64,000 nucleotides of DNA from an uncultured Bacillota bacterium (lineage in GTDB: Bacteria; Bacillota_I; Bacilli_A; RFN20; CAG-826). Location of the stretch: positions 1 through 64,000 of the forward strand of contig CALEHV010000043.1 in the NCBI GenBank assembly GCA_937876465.1, given 5' to 3'. This document shows positions 9,032-17,312 of the stretch, in pieces (within the stretch, counting starts at the first letter, position 1; each line of letters starts with the position of its first letter). The position numbers were made by a program, and so were the translations under genes. The notes below the pieces were generated by a model, which did no database searches, was not told where the DNA came from, and was given only the letters and a program-made list of their open reading frames with translations.

Positions 9032-12000
9032 ATGAAAAAAAGCTTGATCGTTTCAATGCTCTTTTTGCCTTTATTGTTATGCGCGTGTAATGCACAAGAA
9101 TATGAGGTTACCGAAAAAGAGGATGGAATTAGTGAATTCATGGTCACTAAAAAAACCATGTCACTTTCAATTGGACAATCTGAAGTCCTTTCAGCATTTG
9201 CTCAAGTTGAAGGCGAACAACCAACTTATACTTTTACAGTCACAGGCGATCAGTCCGCAATTCAAATCTCAAGTCCTTACGATGATAATGGTTTTAAATC
9301 CGTTTTAGTTACTGGTGTTGCAAAAGGAAATGCAAAAGTTGTTGTCAATGCAGGCAACCATTTTGCAATGTGTGATGTTACTGTTGGTGGAGGTTCGGGT
9401 GTAATTGTTCCTGTTGAATCTATTTCTCTTTCACCAAGTTCAAAAACTGCTTATGTTAGTGAAACAGAAACATCAAGTTTTGAAATCTATGCAACAGTTT
9501 TACCTCAAAACGCAACAAATAAAACAATTTCATGGTCAACAACTGATGAAACAATTGCATCTATTTCTGCTCAAGGTGAAGTAGGTTCTGTCGTATGTAA
9601 GAAAGCAGGAACTGCAACTATTAAAGCTAAAGCTGGAAATAAAGAAGCAAGTTGTGTTGTTACAGTTAAACAAAGAAGTGATTCTGATGAACTTGAAATT
9701 ACATTAGACAAACAAACAGCCTCATTAAAAGAAGGCGAGAATTTACAATTAAATGCAGATCTTAACAAAGAAGCAACAATTACATGGCAAAGCGATAAGC
9801 CTGCAGTTGCCTCAGTTAGTAATACTGGTTTTGTAAACGCATTATCTCAAGGAACTGCAACAATTTCCGCAACTGCAACTAATGGAACAGAAACCGATAC
9901 TGCAAGTTGTACAATCACTGTTACATCACAAGGTGGTGGATCAGATTATGAAAATGAAATTGCTCTTTGGTCAAAACCAGGACACTTATATTTACACTAT
10001 TTACGTGAAGACAAAAATTATGATCCATGGGCAGTTTGGATGTGGCAAAAACTTCCAAATGGCTTAGAAGGTTCTTTATGGGGTGCAACACATTGTCCTG
10101 AAACTGTTACATCAATGACAGACCATTGGATGACTAATGCTGAAGTTGGTAAATCTGGCAATGATGTCTATAGCGATTTATATGGTCAAGTTTGTGATAT
10201 TGATTTAACTAGAGACGATATTGTTGATGGAAAAGAAGGCGAACCATCTCCAATTATTCAAGATTGGGATAACCTCGCAAAAGCAAGAATCGGCTTCTTA
10301 ATTGTTGATCAAAGTAAGATGGGTGGCGGTTCTCACTGGACAAGTGATGGTGGAATTGAAGCCTACATCAAAAACTTAGCTGAAAAATTCCCAGAAGGAA
10401 AAGAATCCTACTTACACATCTACTGTGTTTCTGGCTCAGTTGCATCATTTACATATTCAAGCGGTCAAAGCGTTGCTCCAAACCCAACTGCAACTGATAC
10501 AACAGGAAACTATCGTTCAAAGAATGATATTACCAATCTTAAACAAGATGCCTATAAAGCAGGCGTTAGTACTTCTCAAACATTCTTAGAAGATCGTCCA
10601 GGAACTGGATATCAAATCTTTGTTCCTTCATATGCCGACTCAGACGGAGACGGAATGGGCGACTTAAGAGGTATTATCAATAAACTTGATTATATTGAAG
10701 ACCTTGGTGTTAAAGTTTTATGGTTAACTCCAATTCAAGAATCTGATTCATATCATGGATATGATGTTACAGATTACTATAAGATTGATTCTAAGTTTGG
10801 AACACTTGAAGACTATCAAGAATTGCTCTTTAAAGCACACCAAAAAGGCATGAAAGTTTTAATGGATATGGTTATTAACCATACATCAAAGAACAATGTC
10901 TTATTTACAAAATCTCAAAGAGCTGAAGTTGAAGAAATAAACGGCAAGAAAATTAACTACCGTGATATGTATTTATGGAAATTCGAAGGTGATAAAGTCA
11001 GAGAATGGGATGGCGTTGTATCAGAGGTATCAACAACTCCAGCAACATATAAAAATATCAATGTTGAAGATAGTGAAGACTGGTACCGTGATGGTTCATC
11101 TAAATACTATTACTTCGGTAAGTTTGGTAGTGGAATGGCTGAACTCAACTATTCAAATCAAGCTACTCGTGATTACATGACTGATATGTGTAAATACTGG
11201 TTAAGTTTTGGCCTTGATGGCTTTAGACTTGACGCTATTAAGCATATTTATCTCTCCGCAGAACTTGATCCAGTTACTGCTAGTGCATATGCAAATGACA
11301 ACATTACATATGATGTTAGCTATCGTACCGCTTATGATGAACAAATTGGTGATTATGTCACAATGAAGAACGATTATTCATATGACCGTGACTTAAACGT
11401 TATGTTCTGGAAGCAATTCTCAGGTGCTATTAAGTCTGCATATCCAAATTGTTACTTAGTTGGTGAAAACTTTGATGGATGGAACGAAAGAATTGCTCCA
11501 TTCTATGAAGCTATTGATTCTCAATTTGACTTCTCAACTTACTATCATTTAAACGAACTTCAAGAAAGCTCAATTGGTAGTGATATCAAAGCAACACTTT
11601 CTTATAACAAAGCAAAACGTTCAAATCATATTAATGGTGCATTTACTTCTAACCACGATATTGCACGTATGTTAAACCATGCGGGTGCAAATGGCGATGC
11701 ATCACATACAAGTGAAATCACAAATGCAAATAAGGAACTTGCAAATAATAGAGCAAGATACTTTGCTGCTACTACAATTCTCACTCCAGGTGTTAGCTGG
11801 ATTTATTATGGTGATGAACTTGGAATGAGTGGAAACTTAAAAGATATAGTTACCGATTCCAAAGGAAATATTGTTGATGACCACGGAAATAACATCGATA
11901 GATGGTACCGTCAACCAATGAGATGGGGAAGAGAGCAAGGAAAAGATAATGTCCCAATTTATATCTTCTCTGGCTTAGAGGTTAACTGGGATCTTTATAA

Positions 12001-12319
12001 CAGAAACTTAGCAACTGCAAGTGAACAACAAGTAGACAACAATTCTATGTTCAATCTCTTTAAATCAGCATGTACTGCTAAGAACGACCCAAGATATCCA
12101 ACATATGGTTATATCGATTGGTCAGGAACATGTGGTGCAGTTACTCAATCAGTTTCAATGCAAATCTCTGACGGAACTAGAACTGCTCGTGTATTTATTA
12201 ATAACACCGGCAGTCCAATAGATATTCCAGCAATGGATCAAGGTGAACTTATTGGTTCATCTTATGGAGGAACATCATCGAAAGTTCCTGCATATGGATT
12301 CGTTGTTGTTAAAGGATAG
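9032..12319 (+). CDS. Surface GH13 alpha-amylase/pullulanase-type lipoprotein with Ig-like repeats and CBM41-like module
   Basis: The 1095-residue lipoprotein (lipobox LCAC) carries two clear Big2-type Ig-like domains (about 125-213 and 220-298), a degenerate one before them, and a module whose HYLREDKNYDPWAVWMWQ core matches the CBM41/PUD starch-binding domain (about 305-435). From about 530 to the end it is a GH13 TIM-barrel hydrolase. The four GH13 regions are present: DMVINH, GFRLDAIKH with the nucleophile at Asp734, GENFD with the acid/base Glu812, and SNHD with Asp876. It should cut alpha-1,4 (possibly alpha-1,6) links of starch at the cell surface. An AGGGAGA site precedes the ATG. Exact linkage specificity cannot be read from the sequence. 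Confidence 0.92.
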   Translation: MKKSLIVSMLFLPLLLCACNAQEYEVTEKEDGISEFMVTKKTMSLSIGQSEVLSAFAQVEGEQPTYTFTVTGDQSAIQISSPYDDNGFKSVLVTGVAKGNAKVVVNAGNHFAMCDVTVGGGSGVIVPVESISLSPSSKTAYVSETETSSFEIYATVLPQNATNKTISWSTTDETIASISAQGEVGSVVCKKAGTATIKAKAGNKEASCVVTVKQRSDSDELEITLDKQTASLKEGENLQLNADLNKEATITWQSDKPAVASVSNTGFVNALSQGTATISATATNGTETDTASCTITVTSQGGGSDYENEIALWSKPGHLYLHYLREDKNYDPWAVWMWQKLPNGLEGSLWGATHCPETVTSMTDHWMTNAEVGKSGNDVYSDLYGQVCDIDLTRDDIVDGKEGEPSPIIQDWDNLAKARIGFLIVDQSKMGGGSHWTSDGGIEAYIKNLAEKFPEGKESYLHIYCVSGSVASFTYSSGQSVAPNPTATDTTGNYRSKNDITNLKQDAYKAGVSTSQTFLEDRPGTGYQIFVPSYADSDGDGMGDLRGIINKLDYIEDLGVKVLWLTPIQESDSYHGYDVTDYYKIDSKFGTLEDYQELLFKAHQKGMKVLMDMVINHTSKNNVLFTKSQRAEVEEINGKKINYRDMYLWKFEGDKVREWDGVVSEVSTTPATYKNINVEDSEDWYRDGSSKYYYFGKFGSGMAELNYSNQATRDYMTDMCKYWLSFGLDGFRLDAIKHIYLSAELDPVTASAYANDNITYDVSYRTAYDEQIGDYVTMKNDYSYDRDLNVMFWKQFSGAIKSAYPNCYLVGENFDGWNERIAPFYEAIDSQFDFSTYYHLNELQESSIGSDIKATLSYNKAKRSNHINGAFTSNHDIARMLNHAGANGDASHTSEITNANKELANNRARYFAATTILTPGVSWIYYGDELGMSGNLKDIVTDSKGNIVDDHGNNIDRWYRQPMRWGREQGKDNVPIYIFSGLEVNWDLYNRNLATASEQQVDNNSMFNLFKSACTAKNDPRYPTYGYIDWSGTCGAVTQSVSMQISDGTRTARVFINNTGSPIDIPAMDQGELIGSSYGGTSSKVPAYGFVVVKG

Positions 12320-12331
12320 GAGGAAAGCAAA

Positions 12332-13099
12332 ATGAAGAAACGTAATTTATTAGTCTTATTACCTTTATTCGCTTTAGTAAGCTGCGTTCAGACAGATGTT
12401 TTAGAAGCAGCTTATCTCATTTCAAATAAAGATGGCTTACCTACTATCGCAAAATCTGCAACTGCAGAACATTCTACTTATTTGATGATGTCTCGTTATG
12501 GATATTTATCAATTGGTGGAGAAGATATTTATCCTGGCGTTATTGCTGATAAATTTATTGAAAATGTCATTGAATGGAAAACTGAAGCAGGTGGAGACCT
12601 TCCATCAGTTTCAAGTGTTCATTCAACTGTAAGTGGAGTCACATTTAGAGGTTGGGCTCAATATAACGGAAATGTATATCCTGATTATTTGGACAAAGTC
12701 CCATCTGTTTCAGGACAATTTGTTTACGCAATTTTTGATGGTCCAACTGGTGGTGGCGGTTCCGGCGGTGGCGGAGAAGAAACAGTTATTAATTTCACTG
12801 TTACTGATATGCCAACTTGGGTAAAAGATGACGGCTGCGTTATCTTTGCTTGGGCTTGGGGTGCTACTGACAATGGATCATGGAAAGCATTAACTTACAC
12901 TTCAGATACAAGTGCAACTTTTGATGCACCAAATGATACTACTGGATTCCTTCTTGCTCGTTGTAAAGAAGGTACAGTAACTCCAGACTGGAATATTCAT
13001 ACTGATGTAGCTGGTAGAATTTATAACCAAACTGAAGATATTAGTGTCACTTCCGGAACAACAAGCTATGCTTGTTCTTCATGGAAAGAATATCACTAG
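12332..13099 (+). CDS. Lipoprotein with InlB-like and putative starch-binding modules
   Basis: The 255-residue lipoprotein (lipobox LVSC) contains a segment like an InlB B-repeat (about 80-140, with FRGWAQYNG), a GGGGSGGGG linker, and a C-terminal aromatic-rich beta domain (about 150-255, with several Trp residues and a GRIYNQTEDI stretch) that resembles carbohydrate-binding modules. It has no catalytic site. A TAGGAGG site lies just before the ATG. Between two starch hydrolases, it most likely binds starch at the surface, in the way SusE/SusF-type proteins do in Bacteroides. The family assignment is inference. Confidence 0.75.
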   Translation: MKKRNLLVLLPLFALVSCVQTDVLEAAYLISNKDGLPTIAKSATAEHSTYLMMSRYGYLSIGGEDIYPGVIADKFIENVIEWKTEAGGDLPSVSSVHSTVSGVTFRGWAQYNGNVYPDYLDKVPSVSGQFVYAIFDGPTGGGGSGGGGEETVINFTVTDMPTWVKDDGCVIFAWAWGATDNGSWKALTYTSDTSATFDAPNDTTGFLLARCKEGTVTPDWNIHTDVAGRIYNQTEDISVTSGTTSYACSSWKEYH

Positions 13100-13113
13100 A
13101 AAGGGGCGCACAA

Positions 13114-16100
13114 ATGAAGAAAAAATTACTTTCATTAATCGCGTGTGTAGGCGTTGGCGCAGGACTTGTAGTTACCTCAATTAACTATAAACCAGTATTT
13201 GAACCTAACGACCCTTCTTTAGGTTTTGAAGAAGAAAAAGTCGTTGATTACAATTCGCCATATAAAGTAGTGAAGGCTGATGATGCCCCTGCTTTTGTTT
13301 GTCCAACTAAAATAGTTCTTCATTATCATAATGATGATGGAAATTGCTTAAATAGACGTTTCTATACTTGGGTTACCGGTGTAGACGGTATTGAAAGAAA
13401 AGCTGACACAGAAGACTGGACAGCAACTGATATGAAGTTAACCCTTTATTTAAATAGACCTGGTGAAACTTCATATGATTATAGAGATATGCCTTCCCTC
13501 TTCTTCATTATGAAGGTAGCAGGAACTTGGGCAGGTCAATCAGAAGATATTGAACTTAAATACGAAATGTTCCCACCTGATGAAAATGGAACACTTGAAG
13601 TATGGACCATTCCTGGAGAAGGTAGTTCAGTAGAAATTTATAAAACAGAAGCAGAAACTAAATTCCCAAAGATTAAGACTGCAAAGTTTACAAACTGGAA
13701 AACAATCCATTGCGAAGCTGATGAAAAACCAACATATTATAAGCTTTATGCTTTTGATAAGAACTATTTGAAAGGTACAACCGATGAACAAGTAGCAAAT
13801 AAACAATTCCACTTGTTCAAACAAGGTACACCAAATAGTAATGAATTTGATATTTCATTCAACTATACCGCAAAGATTAATGTCCAATATGTTATTGAAT
13901 CTGAATATAGTTCAAATCCTGGTCGTATTCAAAGAATCGTTGTTAGCAGCGAGAATTTATACGAAACAGAAAGATTTGAACAATATTACACATATAGTGG
14001 AAACGATTTAGGTGTTACTTATACTGATTCGTTAGTTAAGTTTAAACTTTGGAGTCCTATATCTGCTTTCGTTACAGTTAATATTTACAATACAGGCACA
14101 CCAAAATCTTTAGGTGGCGATGACGCTTGTAGAAGATATGAAATGAACTACACCAAAGGTGGTGTTTGGGAAATTGGTATTTCAAGTGATGAATTATCAC
14201 TTAAAGGTAAATACTATACATATTCTTTAACTCATTCTTCTGGTAGCGTTGAATCCATGGATCCATATGCTAAAGCATGTGGAATCAACGGATTACGTGG
14301 ATTTATCTATGATAAAGATGCACCTGAAGCAAATCCAGAAGGATGGAACACAGTTCCTTCTAAATGGGATGGAGTTAGTGGATATGATATTCAAAGTCCA
14401 CAAGATTTATCCATCTATGAAGCACATATCCGTGATTTCACAATGGATGAGACTTGGGTTTCAAAACAAAATAACAAACGTGGAACATATAAAGCATTCT
14501 CTGAAAAAGGCACTACCTATTCAAAAAATGGCAAAACAGTTAAAACAGGTTATGACCATATTAACGAATTAGGTGTTAAGGCAGTTCAACTTGTTCCTGT
14601 TTTTGATAACGACAACGATGAACGTCCAGAAAAAATCAAATTTAACTGGGGTTATAACCCACTCAACTATAACTGTGTTGAAGGTGGATATTCCTCAGAC
14701 CCATACAATCCTTTAGCAAGAATTGTAGAATACAAAGATTTAATTAAATCTTATTCCGAAAATGATGCACATACACGTATCATTATGGACGTTGTCTATA
14801 ACCACGTTTCTAGTGCATCAAGCTCATGCTTTACTAAAGTAATGCCAAAGTATTACTTCCGTTATGATGAAAAATGGAATTACTATGATGGCTCAGGCTG
14901 TAGCAATGAATGTAAAACAGATGCAACAATGATGTCAAAGTACATCGTAGATTCTCTTTGCTGGTGGGCAAGCGAATATAAGATTAAAGGTTTTAGATTT
15001 GACCTTATGGGTCTTATTGATAGCTGGACTCTTCGTAAAGCAAAAGAAGAATTATACAAAATTGATCCAGATATTTATATATATGGTGAAGGCTGGACTA
15101 GTGGTGGATACCACGGAAAAATTGAAAAGAGTGGAGACACACTTATCAATGGCGGTAGTGAAACTGCATTAGTCTATCAACAACTTTATGATAGTTCGAC
15201 TTCAAGAGGCTATGTCGGTGCATTTAATGATGCAGGACGTAACGCTTTAAAAGGTAGCAATGATGATGGATACAATCAAAATCCATATCCACAATGGGGC
15301 TTTATCTCTCAAGTAGATGATGTTGGAGGTAAATCTTCAATTGTCGCTGATATGATGAAAGGCATTCATACAGGCAAAGGCGCAAATCCAAAGCAAACTG
15401 TTAACTATGCATCATGTCATGATAACTACACATTGTGGGATCAACTTAACTATACACATGCTTCTTCATATACAGATAAGCATGTTCCTGTTGGAAGACC
15501 AGCAGTCACAGATATGGTAGCTGCATCACTTGCATGTCATGGTGTTGTCATGTCATCAAATGGTGTTGCATTCATCCAAGGTGGTGAAGAGCTTTACCGT
15601 ACAAAGATGTATGGCGATGCTGAATTAGCAGAACTCATGGAGAAAGGAACAGTTCGTCCATTCCCAGATTATGTTCACTATTCAGAAGATCCTGAAGTCG
15701 AATCGGCTACAAGTGATGTTCGTTGGTTTGATAATAAAGTTATTACCCATAACTCATATAAGGCTAGCGATGCAGTTAACTCCTTTAAATGGGATCGTAA
15801 GATTGAAGTCGATGGAGTTGATGTTTCTAGCTATAACGAAATCTGGGCTAAAACAATTAAGATTCATAGTCAAACTGCAAAATATGAATATCCAGACAAC
15901 TTAGATACTCCAAAATTAAATACTTGGAATGTCTTTGATGGTTCAACAACATTTGGTATGTGGAATGGAAATACAGAGGGAACAAGCGGTTACTACTTTG
16001 TAGTAAGCAATCGTAAGAGTTCTTCTTCTTTAGGCATCGGATTAGATGGTGCAAATTTGTTATTTGCATCACGTAATGACTATTCATATTCAGGTGGCAA

Positions 16101-16146
16101 TTTAAATATGAAGCCATTTACTTTCGTGTGCTACAAGAAAGGTTAA
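13114..16146 (+). CDS. Type I pullulanase (GH13_14-like), secreted
   Basis: 1010 residues from the ATG at 13114, chosen because an AAAGGGG site precedes it and it begins an MKKKLL signal peptide; an upstream in-frame ATG at 13072 lies inside the previous gene. An N-terminal beta domain and a CBM48-like domain lead into the GH13 barrel. The pullulanase signature is present as FNWGYNP. The catalytic residues are Asp630 (FRFDLMG), Glu659 (YGEGW) and Asp770 (CHDN). It should debranch alpha-1,6 links in pullulan, glycogen or amylopectin. There is no clear lipobox, so the protein is either released or held by its N-terminal helix. It complements the upstream amylase. Confidence 0.9.
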   Translation: MKKKLLSLIACVGVGAGLVVTSINYKPVFEPNDPSLGFEEEKVVDYNSPYKVVKADDAPAFVCPTKIVLHYHNDDGNCLNRRFYTWVTGVDGIERKADTEDWTATDMKLTLYLNRPGETSYDYRDMPSLFFIMKVAGTWAGQSEDIELKYEMFPPDENGTLEVWTIPGEGSSVEIYKTEAETKFPKIKTAKFTNWKTIHCEADEKPTYYKLYAFDKNYLKGTTDEQVANKQFHLFKQGTPNSNEFDISFNYTAKINVQYVIESEYSSNPGRIQRIVVSSENLYETERFEQYYTYSGNDLGVTYTDSLVKFKLWSPISAFVTVNIYNTGTPKSLGGDDACRRYEMNYTKGGVWEIGISSDELSLKGKYYTYSLTHSSGSVESMDPYAKACGINGLRGFIYDKDAPEANPEGWNTVPSKWDGVSGYDIQSPQDLSIYEAHIRDFTMDETWVSKQNNKRGTYKAFSEKGTTYSKNGKTVKTGYDHINELGVKAVQLVPVFDNDNDERPEKIKFNWGYNPLNYNCVEGGYSSDPYNPLARIVEYKDLIKSYSENDAHTRIIMDVVYNHVSSASSSCFTKVMPKYYFRYDEKWNYYDGSGCSNECKTDATMMSKYIVDSLCWWASEYKIKGFRFDLMGLIDSWTLRKAKEELYKIDPDIYIYGEGWTSGGYHGKIEKSGDTLINGGSETALVYQQLYDSSTSRGYVGAFNDAGRNALKGSNDDGYNQNPYPQWGFISQVDDVGGKSSIVADMMKGIHTGKGANPKQTVNYASCHDNYTLWDQLNYTHASSYTDKHVPVGRPAVTDMVAASLACHGVVMSSNGVAFIQGGEELYRTKMYGDAELAELMEKGTVRPFPDYVHYSEDPEVESATSDVRWFDNKVITHNSYKASDAVNSFKWDRKIEVDGVDVSSYNEIWAKTIKIHSQTAKYEYPDNLDTPKLNTWNVFDGSTTFGMWNGNTEGTSGYYFVVSNRKSSSSLGIGLDGANLLFASRNDYSYSGGNLNMKPFTFVCYKKG

Positions 16147-16163
16147 TAAGGAGGTAAAACAAA

Positions 16164-17312
16164 ATGAAAAATAAAATTAAATTATTATTTACTCTTATTG
16201 CATTATCAGTTACTTCCTTAGCTTCATGTAACAATAATCCAGTAAAAGAAGACACAGATACTTATGTAACTGATGTTTCTTTAAACGTTAATTCAATTAC
16301 GTTAGAAAAAGGTCAATACGCTAACCTTCAAGCAATAGTTTATACAGTGGAAGGACACACCTTTGATGGACAAATCCAATGGATTTCTTCAAATAAGAGT
16401 GTTGCCACTGTTAATGAAAGTGGCTTAGTAGTCGCTATTGGAGAAGGTAGAAGCTATGTATCTGCAATTGCAGGATATAGAGCTTCAACTTGTGTTGTTA
16501 ATGTTATTGATCCAAATGCTCCTATTGGCGATTCTTATATCATTTCTGAAAACTCAGTAACAATTCGTCCAGGAACAACAAAACAACTTTACACAACATT
16601 TAATGGAGAAAGCGTTTCTTCAGAATGGTCAACAAATAATGCTTCTGTTGCTACAGTTAACGAAACAGGTTTAGTTACTGCAATTCAAGCTGGTAAAGCA
16701 ACAATTAAAGCAACATACGAAAACGCAATTGTCGAATGTAATGTTACTGTAAGCAATGACGCTCCAGAACAATTTACCATTTCAATTTCTCCAACAAAAT
16801 TAAATATCTTAAAAGGTGCGACTGCACAACTTAATGCTACAACATCTAAACCAGCAGATATTACTTGGTCCAGTGAAAACGAAAACATTATCACTGTCGA
16901 TAATACAGGTTTAGTTACTGCTCTTGCAGTAGGCAGCACATATGCAGTTGCAACTGCAAATGACAAAGTTGCTAAATGCTTTGTTGAAGTTAGCGAAGGC
17001 GAAGATGAAGACAAAGATGTTACAGTTTATTTCTTCCTCGACTACAACAATGTTGATGATGAAGATACAACAGGAACAAAACTTGTCGCTAAATTCAAAT
17101 GGTATCAAAACGTACCACTTAAAGAAGCACCTATTCCTGCTAACCCAACTCAAAGTGCTGATCCAGCATTCCCATACTTTGTAGGCTGGTCAGCTCATAC
17201 AATCATTGATTCAAAAGCAGATCTTTGGGATATGGAAAAAGATGTAGTTTCTGGTTCATATCACTTAAATCTTTATGGTATTTGGTCAGATACGGAGGAC
17301 TTTTCAAAATGA
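16164..17312 (+). CDS. Lipoprotein with three Big2 domains and an InlB-type repeat
   Basis: 382 residues with lipobox LASC. Three Big2 Ig-like domains (about 35-115, 128-200 and 208-280) carry the typical WSSNxxxATVxxxGxVTA pattern. The C-terminus (about 285-380) resembles a Listeria-Bacteroides InlB B-repeat, with FVGWSAH and YGIWSD. There is no enzymatic motif. An ideal AAGGAGGT ribosome binding site precedes the start. It is probably a surface scaffold or adhesive starch-binding partner of the enzymes. Confidence 0.82.
   Translation: MKNKIKLLFTLIALSVTSLASCNNNPVKEDTDTYVTDVSLNVNSITLEKGQYANLQAIVYTVEGHTFDGQIQWISSNKSVATVNESGLVVAIGEGRSYVSAIAGYRASTCVVNVIDPNAPIGDSYIISENSVTIRPGTTKQLYTTFNGESVSSEWSTNNASVATVNETGLVTAIQAGKATIKATYENAIVECNVTVSNDAPEQFTISISPTKLNILKGATAQLNATTSKPADITWSSENENIITVDNTGLVTALAVGSTYAVATANDKVAKCFVEVSEGEDEDKDVTVYFFLDYNNVDDEDTTGTKLVAKFKWYQNVPLKEAPIPANPTQSADPAFPYFVGWSAHTIIDSKADLWDMEKDVVSGSYHLNLYGIWSDTEDFSK

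Noticed and set aside
13072..13113. Upstream ATG as start of the pullulanase
   Set aside because: It lies inside the previous gene and has no ribosome binding site; ATG 13114 has AAAGGGG before it and starts a signal peptide.
17225..17308. Upstream start of the large Big2 lipoprotein
   Set aside because: The upstream 28 codons lie in the previous gene; the ATG at 17309 gives a proper lipobox signal peptide and an ATGA overlap.
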